A stretch of 64,000 nucleotides of DNA from Tautonia marina (GCF_009177065.1 NZ_WEZF01000004.1:1-64000), one strand, 5' to 3'; counted from the first letter of the stretch, positions 54,599-63,649 are shown. The notes: generated by a model not told the origin, from the letters alone. Made by a program: numbers and translations.

Positions 54599-55440
54599 CC
54601 CAGATGCAAAACTTCCCGCTCATGGGGGATCAGCTGGACTCTTCCGGAGTCCAGCCGATCGTCCGGCTCAGGGACATTCGCAAGCAGTATGTCATGGGGA
54701 AGGCCTCCAGTCGTCAGGAGGCCATCGTCGTGCACGCCCTCCGCGGCGTCTCGGTCGACTTCTACCCGGGCGAGTACGTGGCCATCATGGGGGCGTCGGG
54801 CTCGGGCAAGAGTACGATGCTCAACCTGCTCGGTTGCCTCGACCGTCCGACCAGCGGCCAGTACCTGCTCGGCAACCAGGATGTCGCCAACCTCAGTGAC
54901 GACGATCTCTCGGAAGTCCGGAGCCGGTTTATCGGCTTCATCTTCCAGGCGTATAATTTGATTCAGCAGTACACGGTTCACGAGAATATTCAGTTGCCAC
55001 TGACGTACCAGGGTTCGGGGAAGCTCACTGAGGAAGATGAGGAGCGAACCCTGGAACTGGCCGAGATGGTGGGGCTGGGGACTCGAATGGACCACCGGCC
55101 GAATCAACTCTCCGGCGGTCAGCAGCAGCGCGTGGCGATTGCCCGTTCGCTGATCAACGATCCGTATATCATCCTGGCAGACGAGGCAACCGGGAACCTC
55201 GACAGCGCGACCAGCGACGAGATCATGGCGATGCTCGAACGGCTCAATCAGGCCGGCAAGACCATCATCATGGTCACTCACGAAGACGACATCGCCGAGC
55301 ATGCCCGGCGCGTCATCCGGATGAGGGATGGTCAGATCATTTCCGACGCCCCGAGCGATCGGATGAAAGACGCGCCACCAGAGGTCGTCGGCCTCGGACT
55401 CGGCACCGGTTTGCCGGGTTCGCAACTCGCCCCTGTCTGA
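54595..55440 (+). CDS. MacB-type ABC transporter ATPase
   Basis: 281 residues. GTG start overlaps the adaptor stop as GTGA, i.e. translational coupling. Walker A GASGSGKSTMLNLLG, signature LSGGQQQRVAIARSL, Walker B YIILADEATGNLDS, switch His in VTHEDD. Typical MacB/LolD subfamily ATPase, here separate from its permease (in E. coli MacB the two are fused). It drives the tripartite exporter with the FtsX-like permease next door. Confidence 0.95.
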   Translation: MTQMQNFPLMGDQLDSSGVQPIVRLRDIRKQYVMGKASSRQEAIVVHALRGVSVDFYPGEYVAIMGASGSGKSTMLNLLGCLDRPTSGQYLLGNQDVANLSDDDLSEVRSRFIGFIFQAYNLIQQYTVHENIQLPLTYQGSGKLTEEDEERTLELAEMVGLGTRMDHRPNQLSGGQQQRVAIARSLINDPYIILADEATGNLDSATSDEIMAMLERLNQAGKTIIMVTHEDDIAEHARRVIRMRDGQIISDAPSDRMKDAPPEVVGLGLGTGLPGSQLAPV

Positions 55441-55470
55441 TCGATCCCCCCGAGCTGAGAGAACCGACCG

Positions 55471-56754
55471 ATGGGACGCGTTTGGCGAAGCGTGAATCTG
55501 GGGGTCAAAAGCCTCCTCCTGCACAAACTCCGATCGTCGTTGACGATTCTGGGCGTCGTCTTCGGCGTGGCCGCCGTCATCATGATGCTGGCCGTCGGTG
55601 AAGGGGCCGCGCGTGACGCCCAGGAGCAAATCGCACAGCTTGGTGCGACGAATATCATCTATCGATCGGTCAAGCCGAGCCAGGACGCCCAGAGCCAGAA
55701 GTCGGGGGGGCGTCCGTCTCGCGTCTTGAATTACGGCCTGAAATATGAAGATTTCGACCGGATCCTTGCCACGGTGCCCACGATCACCAAGGCCTTGCCG
55801 ATCCGGGAAATCAAGCGCGAGGTGCGTCGGTCGAATCAATCGATGGAGGCACGGGTGGTCGGCACGACACACGACTACCAGGAGTTCAATCGCCTCCAAA
55901 TCGAGCGAGGCCGCTTCCTGCTGCCTTCGGATAATGAGCACTACGAGAATTACTGCGTGCTCGCCGCCGAGACGGCTCGGACCTTGTTTCCGTTTGAGAA
56001 CCCGCTGCGTCAGTCGATCAAGATCGGGAGCGATTATTACACGGTCGTGGGGGTCACCAAGCCCCGAGGTTCGACGGCGGCGATCGGCGGGAGCATGGCG
56101 GCCCAGGAGTACGACAAGGACGTCTACATTCCGCTGAACACCTGCCGGGCCCGGTTCGGTGAGCGCATTCTCTCCAGCCGAGCCGGTTCTCAGGAAGCCG
56201 AGGAGACGCAGCTCTCTCAGATCACCCTCCAGGTCAAGGAGATCGACGAGGTCCCGATGACCGCTCCGGTGATCGAGGCCGCGGTTCAGCCGTTCCACGA
56301 GGAGAAGAAGGACGTCGATATGGTCGTCCCTTACGAACTCCTGGAACAGGCCAAGCGTCAGGCGGCGATCTTCAGTCTCGTCTTGGGGTCGATCGCGGCC
56401 ATCTCCTTGATCGTCGGTGGCATTGGCATCATGAACATCATGCTGGCGACGGTGACCGAACGGACCCGAGAGATCGGCATCCGCCGCGCTCTGGGGGCCA
56501 AGCGTCGGGATATTACCCAGCAGTTTTTGATCGAGACGGTGGTACTTTCGGGCATTGGTGGGCTGATTGGGGTCGCCATCGGCGTCTTCGTGCCTCCCTT
56601 GATCACGCAGTTCTCGGAGATCAAGGCGGTGGTCACGCCCAGCTCGGTCATGCTCTCGTTCGGGGTCTCGGTGCTCGTCGGCATCGTTGCCGGGCTGTAC
56701 CCGGCCAACCGAGCGGCCAAGATGGATCCGATCGAGGCCCTTCGGCATGAGTAA
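55471..56754 (+). CDS. MacB-type (FtsX-like) ABC permease
   Basis: 427 residues, 30 bp after the ATPase gene. Four membrane helices: one at the N-terminus (LTILGVVFGVAAVIMMLAVG), three at the C-terminus (LGSIAAISLIVGGIGIMNIM, IGGLIGVAIGVFVPPLI, VMLSFGVSVLVGIVAGLYPA), with the periplasmic MacB-PCD domain between (about 50-290). The conserved NIMLATVTERTREIGIRRAL coupling region is intact. Completes the MacB-like transporter; cargo cannot be told. Three successive terminator hairpins follow. Confidence 0.95.
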   Translation: MGRVWRSVNLGVKSLLLHKLRSSLTILGVVFGVAAVIMMLAVGEGAARDAQEQIAQLGATNIIYRSVKPSQDAQSQKSGGRPSRVLNYGLKYEDFDRILATVPTITKALPIREIKREVRRSNQSMEARVVGTTHDYQEFNRLQIERGRFLLPSDNEHYENYCVLAAETARTLFPFENPLRQSIKIGSDYYTVVGVTKPRGSTAAIGGSMAAQEYDKDVYIPLNTCRARFGERILSSRAGSQEAEETQLSQITLQVKEIDEVPMTAPVIEAAVQPFHEEKKDVDMVVPYELLEQAKRQAAIFSLVLGSIAAISLIVGGIGIMNIMLATVTERTREIGIRRALGAKRRDITQQFLIETVVLSGIGGLIGVAIGVFVPPLITQFSEIKAVVTPSSVMLSFGVSVLVGIVAGLYPANRAAKMDPIEALRHE

Positions 56755-56780
56755 TGGGGCCGGAGCCTGCTCATGCCCCA

Positions 56781-56824
56781 AAGACTGCTTGGCCTTGCGT
56801 TGGGAAGGGCCAAGGACTAGTCTT
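56781..56824 (+). terminator. Terminator hairpin 1 after the efflux operon
   Basis: CTTGGCC (56788-56794) and GGCCAAG (56808-56814) pair; AAGACT (56781-56786) and AGTCTT (56819-56824) extend it with small bulges; ATTTG follows. Confidence 0.5.
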
Positions 56825-56848
56825 ATTTGAGGATTGATTCGCCCTGAG

Positions 56849-56885
56849 CCGCGCCCCGGATGATTCGTCCGGGCGCGGTCTTTTG
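56849..56885 (+). terminator. Terminator hairpin 2
   Basis: CCGCGCCCCGGA (56849-56860) pairs with TCCGGGCGCGG (56868-56878) with one bulged C, then TCTTTTG. A GC-rich stem plus T-run, typical of intrinsic termination. Confidence 0.7.
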
Positions 56886-56901
56886 CATTACGTTGCCTCT
56901 T

Positions 56902-56938
56902 GAGCCCCTGAGCCGTCGCTCATTGGGCTCGTTTTTTT
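56902..56938 (+). terminator. Terminator hairpin 3 with T7 run before greA
   Basis: GAGCCC (56902-56907)...GGGCTC (56925-56930) with inner TGAGC/GCTCA stem, then G and seven T (56932-56938): the best intrinsic terminator in the window. Confidence 0.85.
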
Positions 56939-57023
56939 ACGGCGGCAGAGGCCGCTCCGATTCGACTTTCGTTGACGGTCCCTCCTGCTTGACGGGATCG
57001 CATCGCACCAGGAGATTCGCGGC

Positions 57024-57509
57024 ATGTCCACGGACCGCATCCCCATCTCGAAAGAAGGGTACGAGAAGAAGAAGGCCGAGCTCGATCATCTCAAGAACGT
57101 TGAGATGTCTAAAATTACCGAGCAGGTGGCCGAGGCCCGGGCCTTTGGGGACCTGTCCGAGAACGCCGAGTATCACGCGGCCCGTGAGAAGCAAGGTGAA
57201 CTTCAGGCCAAGATCGCCCTGCTTGAAGACCAGCTCGGACGCGCTTACATCGTCGATCGAAGCAATTTGCCGACTGATCGTGTCGTGTTCGGTTCGAAGG
57301 TCAAGGTGATCGACCTGGACCTGGACGATGAGGAAGAATTCACGCTGGTCGGTCCCGGCGACGAAGATTACGACCGCAACCGGATTCTGACCAGCAGCCC
57401 CATCGGCGAAGGGCTGATCGGCAAAAAAGTGGGCGAGGTCGCCGAGATTCAGGTCCCCCAGGGGATGATCAAGTTCAGGGTCGTCGAGATTGCCATCGCC
57501 GAAGACTGA
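57024..57509 (+). CDS. greA: Transcription elongation factor GreA
   Basis: 161 residues, standard length. It stimulates cleavage of backtracked RNA by RNA polymerase. N-terminal coiled coil with the acidic tip motif ARAFGDLSENAEYHAAREKQ (Asp and Glu that chelate the catalytic metal), then a C-terminal FKBP-like domain (TLVGPGDEDY, SPIGEGLIGKKVGEV). Starts 85 bp after a strong terminator, so it is probably its own transcript. Converges on the pseudouridine synthase gene 45 bp downstream. Confidence 0.97.
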   Translation: MSTDRIPISKEGYEKKKAELDHLKNVEMSKITEQVAEARAFGDLSENAEYHAAREKQGELQAKIALLEDQLGRAYIVDRSNLPTDRVVFGSKVKVIDLDLDDEEEFTLVGPGDEDYDRNRILTSSPIGEGLIGKKVGEVAEIQVPQGMIKFRVVEIAIAED

Positions 57510-57554
57510 TCGGTACTCGGCGATCGCAGACCGCTTCCACACTTATTCCATCGC

Positions 57555-58262
57555 TCACTCTTCCGGCAGGATGATTCCCGACATTCGCCAGTGTTCCGGA
57601 GTGGGGGCCTCGAAATGCATTGGGGTCCGGAGGATGGGATGGTGGATTGTCAGCGATCGGGCATGCAGGGCAATCCCGATCGGAAACGGTCGGTCTGAGC
57701 CGTAGGTGCTATCCCCAAGGATCGTGAGGCCCCGGGCCCTGGCCTGCACACGCAACTGGTGCGTCCGGCCAGTTCGGGGCCAGAGAAGGAGTCGGCAACA
57801 GCCCTCGGGGAGACTTCCCGAGCGATCGGCCCGATAGCGGGTCAAGGCGTGTCGGGCCCGAGGGGTTTCGGGATGGCAGACCTGGACGATCGGCCCGAGT
57901 CCGGTGTCTTCCTCGCAAAGCCAGTCATCCCAGAGCCCTTCCTCGGGGGTTGGATGGCCAGGAACAATGGCCCAGTAGTGCTTCTCGACGTCTCGACGGG
58001 CGAACTGCTCGTGGAGCCGTCGGGCAGCCTTGGGGGTCTTACCCCAGATCATGACCCCAGAAACCGGCCGATCGAGCCGGTGGATTGCGGCCAGGTAGAC
58101 GCGATCGGGATGACTCGGGTCGAGGTAGCGTCGAAGAAGTCCTTCGAGGCTCGACCCTTCGCGGGGCCTTCCTTGCGTCAAGAGTCCTGACGGCTTGATC
58201 ACCGCGAGGCAGTGGACATCTTCATAGAGGATCGTCAAACGTGGATCGAGCGGCTCGGTCAT
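57555..58262 (-). CDS. RluA-family pseudouridine synthase
   Basis: 235 residues, near the minimum for the family and without an S4 domain. Catalytic Asp in AAIHRLDRPVSGVMIWGKT; ILYEDVHCLAVIKPSGLLTQ is the usual first strand pair; RTGRTHQLRVQARARGLTIL and GDSTYGSD complete the fold. Isomerises uridine to pseudouridine in rRNA or tRNA. With no S4 or extra domains the target is unclear: TruC-type tRNA or RluA-type rRNA. Confidence 0.92.
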   Translation of the reverse strand: MTEPLDPRLTILYEDVHCLAVIKPSGLLTQGRPREGSSLEGLLRRYLDPSHPDRVYLAAIHRLDRPVSGVMIWGKTPKAARRLHEQFARRDVEKHYWAIVPGHPTPEEGLWDDWLCEEDTGLGPIVQVCHPETPRARHALTRYRADRSGSLPEGCCRLLLWPRTGRTHQLRVQARARGLTILGDSTYGSDRPFPIGIALHARSLTIHHPILRTPMHFEAPTPEHWRMSGIILPEE

Positions 58263-58397
58263 GAGAGGAGGATTGCAAAACGCCAGAGGGGTGGCCTCGC
58301 CGTCGGGCGGAAGGCATCACCCCCCGGAAGGTGGTTGCAGGCGAATCACGAACCACCCTCAAGAAGATGAGGGGGGCCGAGGAGTTGGTGGCGAAGC

Positions 58398-59003
58398 TCA
58401 AGGCATGTTAGGGAGATCATCCGGAATGGGCGGGGCGCTGTTCAAGCCGTCGAGGCCGGGGAACTGATCCGGGGTGGGGAGTGCCGGCGCCTCGGGAGAT
58501 TCAATGGGAGGCATGCCGATCGAGGTGGCCGCTCCCGAGTTCATCCCAGGAAACGTAGTGGTCGCTCCTCCCGAAGTGTACGAGTCGGCCACGTAAGAAG
58601 GCGGCGACGACGGCGAGGCAAACGTCCCTCCGGCGTAGGCCGGGGCGGTCCCGCCCGGGACCTGCGGAACGCCGTAACCGGCCTGGGGATCGTAGGTCGG
58701 CGTTGCCGAGGTGCCATAGGAATTGCCGATCGCTCCCGTCACGCCGGAGGTCTGAGTCGTGGCGGGGTCGAACGATCGAGGAGTGCCGAGACTGGCGCCA
58801 GCATAGGGATCCATTGCTGACGGGGCGCTCGACAACGGTGAAGCACCGGAGTACGGAACGGCTTCAGGGATTGCCTGAGCGCCGTCGGTATAGTGGGCCG
58901 GGGGAGGAACGTTCAAGTTCCGATCTCGGCAACCAGAGGCGGCCATCATCAGAGCCAGACCGCTTGCGGCGATCAGGCAACGCTTCAACAAGAGCCGATC
59001 CAT
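58398..59003 (-). CDS. Low-complexity lipoprotein
   Basis: 201 residues from the ATG at 59003 (GGAGG about 9 nt upstream). Lipoprotein signal CLIAASGLALMMAASGC, Cys near 26. The rest is rich in Ser, Pro, Gly, Thr and Ala with repeated Tyr (YTSGG, YGTSATPTYDPQAGYG) and no structured domain. Like the lipoprotein at 18907, likely a surface anchor or linker. Confidence 0.65.
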   Translation of the reverse strand: MDRLLLKRCLIAASGLALMMAASGCRDRNLNVPPPAHYTDGAQAIPEAVPYSGASPLSSAPSAMDPYAGASLGTPRSFDPATTQTSGVTGAIGNSYGTSATPTYDPQAGYGVPQVPGGTAPAYAGGTFASPSSPPSYVADSYTSGGATTTFPGMNSGAATSIGMPPIESPEAPALPTPDQFPGLDGLNSAPPIPDDLPNMP

Positions 59004-59321
59004 CGGCAGGTCCCTCCCTTCCTGAAAGGTACCGGGCATCAAGGGCCCCTTGCAATGGGCAACAGGGACCGAAGGAGTCCGGTACGACCGGGCCGGGTGG
59101 GGTCAATCGAGAGGGTGGGCTCTGGTCGAGCGTCGAGACGGGCCCGGAGGCGTGGCTCAGAAACAGATTCGCCCCGACGGGTCCGATCCGTGGGGCGCCG
59201 GGATCATACCGGATTGCGATCCGTGGTCAACCCGACTGGTTCCGGAACGAACTCACCCCTTCTTCGACATGGTCGAGGAAGGGGCGGAGTACGAAACGAC
59301 GGTGGACCGTTGCTCGGAAGC
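59004..59321. other. Gene-free interval between lipoprotein and sodA
   Basis: 318 bp; both neighbours are minus-strand. It contains the hairpin at 59256-59284 that may end the sodA transcript. Confidence 0.35.
59256..59284 (-). terminator. Possible sodA terminator hairpin
   Basis: CCCCTTCTTCGAC (59256-59268) and GTCGAGGAAGGGG (59272-59284) pair over 13 bp with one non-Watson-Crick position and a 3-nt loop, 38 bp past the sodA stop. Confidence 0.5.
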
Positions 59322-59948
59322 TCAACCCCGAGCGGCCTTGTAGCGTTTCTCGACCTCGGCCCAGTTCACCGTGTTCCACCAGGCGCCGATGTAGTCGGGC
59401 CGACGGTTCTGATACTTCAGATAGTAGGCGTGTTCCCAGACGTCGCAGCCCAGGATGGGGATGCCGGAGCCGTCCATCAAGGGGCTGTCCTGGTTCGGCG
59501 TCGAGATCACGGCCAGTCGGCCGTGGTTGGACTTGTCCACGATGAGCCAGGCCCAGCCGGAGCCGAAGCGAGTGGCCCCGGCCTTCGAGAACGTCTCTTT
59601 GAAGGCATCGAAGCTGCCGAAGGCGTCGTTGATCGCCTGGGCGAGTTCTCCCGAGGGGGTTCCACCACCACCCGGCCCCATGATCGTCCAGAACAGAGAG
59701 TGATTGGCGTGGCCACCCCCATTGTTTCGGACGGCCGTGCGGATCGACTCGGGAAGGGCGTCGAGGTTTGCGATCAGCTCCTCGATCGGCTTGCCCTGGT
59801 GCTCAGGATGATCCTTCAAGGCAGTGTTCAGATTGGTGACATAAGCGTTGTGATGCTTGCCGTGATGGATCTCCATCGTTTGAGCATCGATGTGCGGCTC
59901 CAGCGCATTGGACGGATAGGGAAGCGGGGGCAAAGAATACTCGGCCAT
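59322..59948 (-). CDS. sodA: Superoxide dismutase, Mn/Fe type (Mn-like)
   Basis: 208 residues from the ATG at 59948, with GAGGAGAATTCAGTG before it. Converts superoxide to oxygen and peroxide. Metal ligands: His in [12 protein letters not shown], His in [10 protein letters not shown], Asp and His in [29 protein letters not shown] carries the Gln at the position that distinguishes the SodA/Mn type from SodB/Fe (where it is Ala near another place), so Mn is likely but cambialism cannot be excluded. No export signal, so cytoplasmic. A promoter-like pair lies 142 bp upstream. Confidence 0.95.
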   Translation of the reverse strand: MAEYSLPPLPYPSNALEPHIDAQTMEIHHGKHHNAYVTNLNTALKDHPEHQGKPIEELIANLDALPESIRTAVRNNGGGHANHSLFWTIMGPGGGGTPSGELAQAINDAFGSFDAFKETFSKAGATRFGSGWAWLIVDKSNHGRLAVISTPNQDSPLMDGSGIPILGCDVWEHAYYLKYQNRRPDYIGAWWNTVNWAEVEKRYKAARG

Positions 59949-60421
59949 CACTGAATTCTCCTCAAGGTGCGAAGCACGTCGAGTTGCGAACACGCGGGCT
60001 GCCTGAATCCGATCCGACTGGAGTCGAGGCCCACGCAACCGACCCGGTGAGTGTTCAGTTTCTGTGCCGGGCCGCCTCGATCGCTCGCTAGAATACCATA
60101 GGCAAAGCGCGTGCTCAAACCATCGACATCGGGGCAATCACGATCCCTGCAATCGCAGTCATCCGGTCGATCGCAACCAGGAGAGTCCCTCGCTCGGTCA
60201 CGCTGGGTGGTTTTGGAGATGGTCACACGCCGATGTTCTCCCGAAGTTCGCTCGGACGCTTGACCTTCGGTGACGTCCCGGGTATGACTCAAAGGGTGAT
60301 TTTCCGTTTCTGTTCTTCTTCACGCAATCATTCAAGTCGACCTTCAGATCCCGGCATTCGTCGGAATCGTGACGTGTCCTTCCACCGATCGTCCGGTCCC
60401 GTTCTTCAGGGAGAGACCCGC
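59949..60421. other. Divergent interval between sodA and the second adaptor gene
   Basis: 473 bp; no gene. Holds the candidate sodA promoter at 60090-60118. No promoter seen for the adaptor. Confidence 0.35.
60090..60118 (-). promoter_or_regulatory. Candidate sodA promoter
   Basis: Minus strand TTGAGC (60118-60113), 17-nt spacer, TATTCT (60095-60090): 4/6 and 4/6 match. Predicted start near 60083. Confidence 0.4.
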
Positions 60422-62389
60422 ATGTCGACGGTCGTTCGGCAGTCGTCCGAGGTACCCGCGCCGAGGAAGCGTTCAGACCTACGGCGTTCCAGAGCGATTC
60501 GCCTCGCCTTGGTGGCTTTGCTGCTCTGCTCGCTGGCGGGCTCGGGAGTCCTCGCCTGGTTTGCGATGGACCAGAAGCTCCCGTGGTTCGCGTCCGATGC
60601 CGAAGAGATTCAGTTCGAGAGCGTGATCGTTGATCGCGGCCCGATCCGATCTTACCTCATCGAAAGTGGAGAGCTGGAAAGCGCCAACAACACCACCATC
60701 TACTGCGAGGTCGAAGCCGTGCTCGGCACGGTTGGCGGACCGTCCGGAGGCTCCGGCTCATTCGGAGGGGGCCGTGGCGGAGGGGGAGGCGGCGGTGGTG
60801 GTGGCTCGTCCTCGGCCGGTGGATCGACCAGCCTGGGAGGTGGCGCCGGAGGTCTGGGAGGAGGCGCCGGCGGTGCTCTGGGAGGGACGGGCAGCGGGAC
60901 AGGAGCGGGAGGAGCAGTCGGGGGAGCCAGCGGCGCCGGCGGCGCGGCGGGAGGAGGCGGAAGGTCTGGCGGGGGAGGCCTCGGAGGCGGGGGCGGCGGT
61001 GGCTCCGCGGTCTCGGCGCTGGCCGACCGACCCAACATCCGGAGCTTTTCGTACCGGGTTACTCCTCACATGCCCTTGCGAATGGATTCGGGCTCGTTCG
61101 GTCAATCGTCGAACCGCTCCTCGACCATGTCTTCCAACTCGTCGGATCGGGGCAATAATGATTTCGAGGAACGAGCCGGTTCCACTCGCATTATCTGGCT
61201 GATTGATGAAGGGACCCGCGTTGAACCCGGTGAACTCGTCTGCGAGCTGGATAGCGCTCCGTTTGTGGACGAGCTGGCAACCCAGCGCATTCGGCACGCT
61301 CAGGCCCTCTCCTGGGTCAAGCAAGCCGAAACGATTTTCCAGGTGGCCGAGATCGAATTGCGCGAGTATCGAGACGGAATCTATCTGCAGGATATCCGAC
61401 TCGTGGATCAGTACCTGGAGAATTGCCGGACCAAGGAACAGGAGGCCCGCTCGACTTACGAGTGGTCGCAAGACCTCTTTCGGCAGGGGCTCCGTTCCGA
61501 ATCGCAGCTTCTGGGCGATCGTCTGGTGTTCGAACAGTGGCAAATCGAGTACGAAAACGCCCTGGAAATGCGGCGTCGCCTGACCGAGTACACTGGTAAG
61601 CGCATTCTCAAGAGCCTGGAGGCGAAGGTGGAAGCCGTTCGCTCCGACCTGCTGAGTCAGCGGGCCGCATTCCAGGTGGAGGACGAGCGACTCAAACGAC
61701 TGGAACAGGCCATCGCCAATTGTCGGCTCTATGCCCCTTCCGAAGGGGTGGTCGTTTACGCTCGCAGCACCAACACCTGGGGACGCGTCGAGGATCAGAT
61801 CGCCGAAGGGGTCACCGTTCGAGAGAACCAGGCGGTGATTCAGCTTCCCGATCCCGAAAACATGCAAGTCCAGGTCAAGATCAACGAGTCGAAGTATCGG
61901 TACATTCAGGAAGGGATGACCGCGACCATTCGGATCGACGCTTTCCCTGATCGGCCCCTTCTGGGAACGATTCGAGAGATCAAGCCCATTCCGGCGCCGG
62001 CGAACTTTGTTTCTGACGTCAAGCTTTATTCGGCCACCGTCCGCATCGGCAGTGGTTTTGAAGGGATTCGCCCCGGACTCAGCGCCGAGGTGGCCTTCCA
62101 TCTCGGTGATCGGACGGAGGTGACCCGAATCCCGGTCGGAGCGATTCGCTGGTTCGACGAGCAACCCTATGCGGCGGTGACGGGGCGTCGCGGCAACGTT
62201 TCCTGGAAGCGGCTTGATCTCGGTTTGCGGAACCCAAGTTATGCCGAGGTGCTCAGCGGCCTCTCAGAAGGGGATCGCATTGTGGCTGATCCGTTGCTCC
62301 TGCCTGCCCCGGTTCTCGACACCCAGCAGCCGAACGATCAACTGGCTCGGGTCGAGAATCGGGGCCTGTCTGCATCATCGGGCCGATGA
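60422..62389 (+). CDS. HlyD/MacA-type adaptor with glycine-rich insertion
   Basis: 655 residues; GGGAGAG precedes the ATG at 60422. One membrane helix (RLALVALLLCSLAGSGVLAW). The first lipoyl half, IESGELESANNTTIYCEVE (to about 98), is broken by about 150 residues: about 95 of them (105-198) are nearly all Gly, Ala and Ser, then about 55 Ser/Asn-rich residues. The half-motif resumes IIWLIDEGTRVEPGELVCEL (about 255). Coiled coils (ATQRIRHAQALSWVKQAETI to about 440), LYAPSEGVVVYARS, a barrel (LPDPENMQVQVKINESKYRY) and a C-terminal domain follow. The adaptor at 52643 is clearly related but has no such insertion. No ABC or TolC gene is adjacent, so its partners are elsewhere. Its 3' end overlaps the next gene by 15 bp, convergently. 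Confidence 0.9.
   Translation: MSTVVRQSSEVPAPRKRSDLRRSRAIRLALVALLLCSLAGSGVLAWFAMDQKLPWFASDAEEIQFESVIVDRGPIRSYLIESGELESANNTTIYCEVEAVLGTVGGPSGGSGSFGGGRGGGGGGGGGGSSSAGGSTSLGGGAGGLGGGAGGALGGTGSGTGAGGAVGGASGAGGAAGGGGRSGGGGLGGGGGGGSAVSALADRPNIRSFSYRVTPHMPLRMDSGSFGQSSNRSSTMSSNSSDRGNNDFEERAGSTRIIWLIDEGTRVEPGELVCELDSAPFVDELATQRIRHAQALSWVKQAETIFQVAEIELREYRDGIYLQDIRLVDQYLENCRTKEQEARSTYEWSQDLFRQGLRSESQLLGDRLVFEQWQIEYENALEMRRRLTEYTGKRILKSLEAKVEAVRSDLLSQRAAFQVEDERLKRLEQAIANCRLYAPSEGVVVYARSTNTWGRVEDQIAEGVTVRENQAVIQLPDPENMQVQVKINESKYRYIQEGMTATIRIDAFPDRPLLGTIREIKPIPAPANFVSDVKLYSATVRIGSGFEGIRPGLSAEVAFHLGDRTEVTRIPVGAIRWFDEQPYAAVTGRRGNVSWKRLDLGLRNPSYAEVLSGLSEGDRIVADPLLLPAPVLDTQQPNDQLARVENRGLSASSGR
60733..61014 (+). 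repeat. Gly/Ala/Ser-rich low-complexity coding stretch
   Basis: About 94 codons of Gly with Ala, Ser and some Thr inside the adaptor gene, made of short imperfect GGAGG-type repeats without a fixed unit. The antisense frame is Pro-rich and is not a gene. Confidence 0.9.
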
Positions 62390-63649
62390 TGACTCGGGAT
62401 ACGGTTGACCGAGAACGTGCTCGGGATGAGATTCTCGATACGCACGGGCTCGGTCAACTCGGGTCAGGGCCTCAGGGAGGAACGCGAGCGCCTGATCAAT
62501 CTTGTCGTCCGGCTCTGCGCAGCTGAACCGGAGGAAGCCGGCTCCGGCCGGACCGAAGCACTCTCCTCCCAGACAGGCCACGCCGAAGGCGTCGTCGGCC
62601 CCTTCGAGCAAGAACATTGCCAGACCGTGCGAGGTGAGGCCGAGCCGGTTGCAGACGGCTCGAACATCGGGGAAGACATAGAAGGTGCCCGCGGGCCGCT
62701 CGACGCTGATTCCCTCAATCGTCGCCAGCCCGTCAGAGAGGCGCTCAACCTTGCGACGGAAGCGGTCCATGTAATCGTTTCGCGTGTCGAGGTCTTCCTC
62801 CAGGGCCGCCAGAGCCCCGAGTTGCACGAAGGGAGGGCTGCAGGAGGCTGACGTGTTGATCAGCTTGCCCATTGCCTGCACGATCTCGGGGTGGGCCACC
62901 GCAAAACCAAGCCGCCAGCCGCTCATGCTGTACGACTTGCTCATGGTGTAGGCCGCGACGACATGCTCCATCATGCCGGGTCGGGCAAGCAACGACTCAT
63001 GCCGCCCTTCCCAGACCATGTGGCAGTACGGCTCATCGGACAGAACCACGAGGTTGGTTCCTCGGATAAGCTCGGCGATCGCGTCGAGGTCTTCTCCCGT
63101 TGCCACGCCACCGGTCGGGTTGTGGGGGGAGTTCAAGAAGATGGCGCGGGGACGAGCATCGGACTTGAGGAACTCGGCCACCTGTTCCGGTCTCGGGCGA
63201 AACCGGTCTTCCGCGCGGAGCGGCACGAGGACCGGCCGAGCCCCGACGCGCTGAAGGTTGGGAATGTAGGTCGGAAACTGAGGCCCGAAGATCAAAACCC
63301 CATCGTCGGGTTCAAGAAGGGCCTCGGCAAAATAGGTTTCGAACGGCTTGGCTCCAGAGGCCACAATCACATGGTCGAGATCGGCCTCGATCCCGAACTC
63401 TCGACCCACGAAGCTTGCCGCGGCGCGGCGGAACTCCGGTAGTCCAAGGCTCGGGCAGTAACCGGTCCGGTCCTCCTGGATGGCCTGGATTCCGGCAGCC
63501 TTCGCGTGAGGAGTGCTCGGAAAGGGGCTGTCGCCGATCTCCAGCTCGATGACTTCCTTGCCGGCGGCCTTGAGTGATCGGGCGACGGCCAGGACGCTAA
63601 ACGCGGTCTCGGTCGTCAGGTTTTGAGCCAGAGAGCTGAGGCGAGGCAT
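62375..63649 (-). CDS. Class I/II aminotransferase (aspartate aminotransferase-like)
   Basis: 424 residues. PLP-dependent fold type I: Asn in FLNSPHNPTGGVAT, Asp-x-x-Tyr in VLSDEPYCHMVWEG, the PLP Lys in TMSKSYSMSGWRLGFAV and a late Arg in GFLRFSCAEPDD that binds the alpha-carboxylate. Transfers an amino group between an amino acid and 2-oxo acid; substrate not fixed. Its last 15 bp overlap the end of the adaptor gene on the other strand. A hairpin at 63718-63756 lies upstream. Confidence 0.92.
   Translation of the reverse strand: MPRLSSLAQNLTTETAFSVLAVARSLKAAGKEVIELEIGDSPFPSTPHAKAAGIQAIQEDRTGYCPSLGLPEFRRAAASFVGREFGIEADLDHVIVASGAKPFETYFAEALLEPDDGVLIFGPQFPTYIPNLQRVGARPVLVPLRAEDRFRPRPEQVAEFLKSDARPRAIFLNSPHNPTGGVATGEDLDAIAELIRGTNLVVLSDEPYCHMVWEGRHESLLARPGMMEHVVAAYTMSKSYSMSGWRLGFAVAHPEIVQAMGKLINTSASCSPPFVQLGALAALEEDLDTRNDYMDRFRRKVERLSDGLATIEGISVERPAGTFYVFPDVRAVCNRLGLTSHGLAMFLLEGADDAFGVACLGGECFGPAGAGFLRFSCAEPDDKIDQALAFLPEALTRVDRARAYRESHPEHVLGQPYPESSSAR

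Noticed and set aside
54478-56781. 767-residue open frame on the minus strand across the ABC operon
   Set aside because: It is the complement of two undisputed genes (ATPase and permease) in a GC-rich genome, has low-complexity His/Arg-rich content and no motif.
60758-62164. 468-residue minus-strand open frame opposite the second adaptor
   Set aside because: Antisense to a convincing HlyD protein; its end is a poly-Pro/Ser artefact of the Gly-rich coding stretch.
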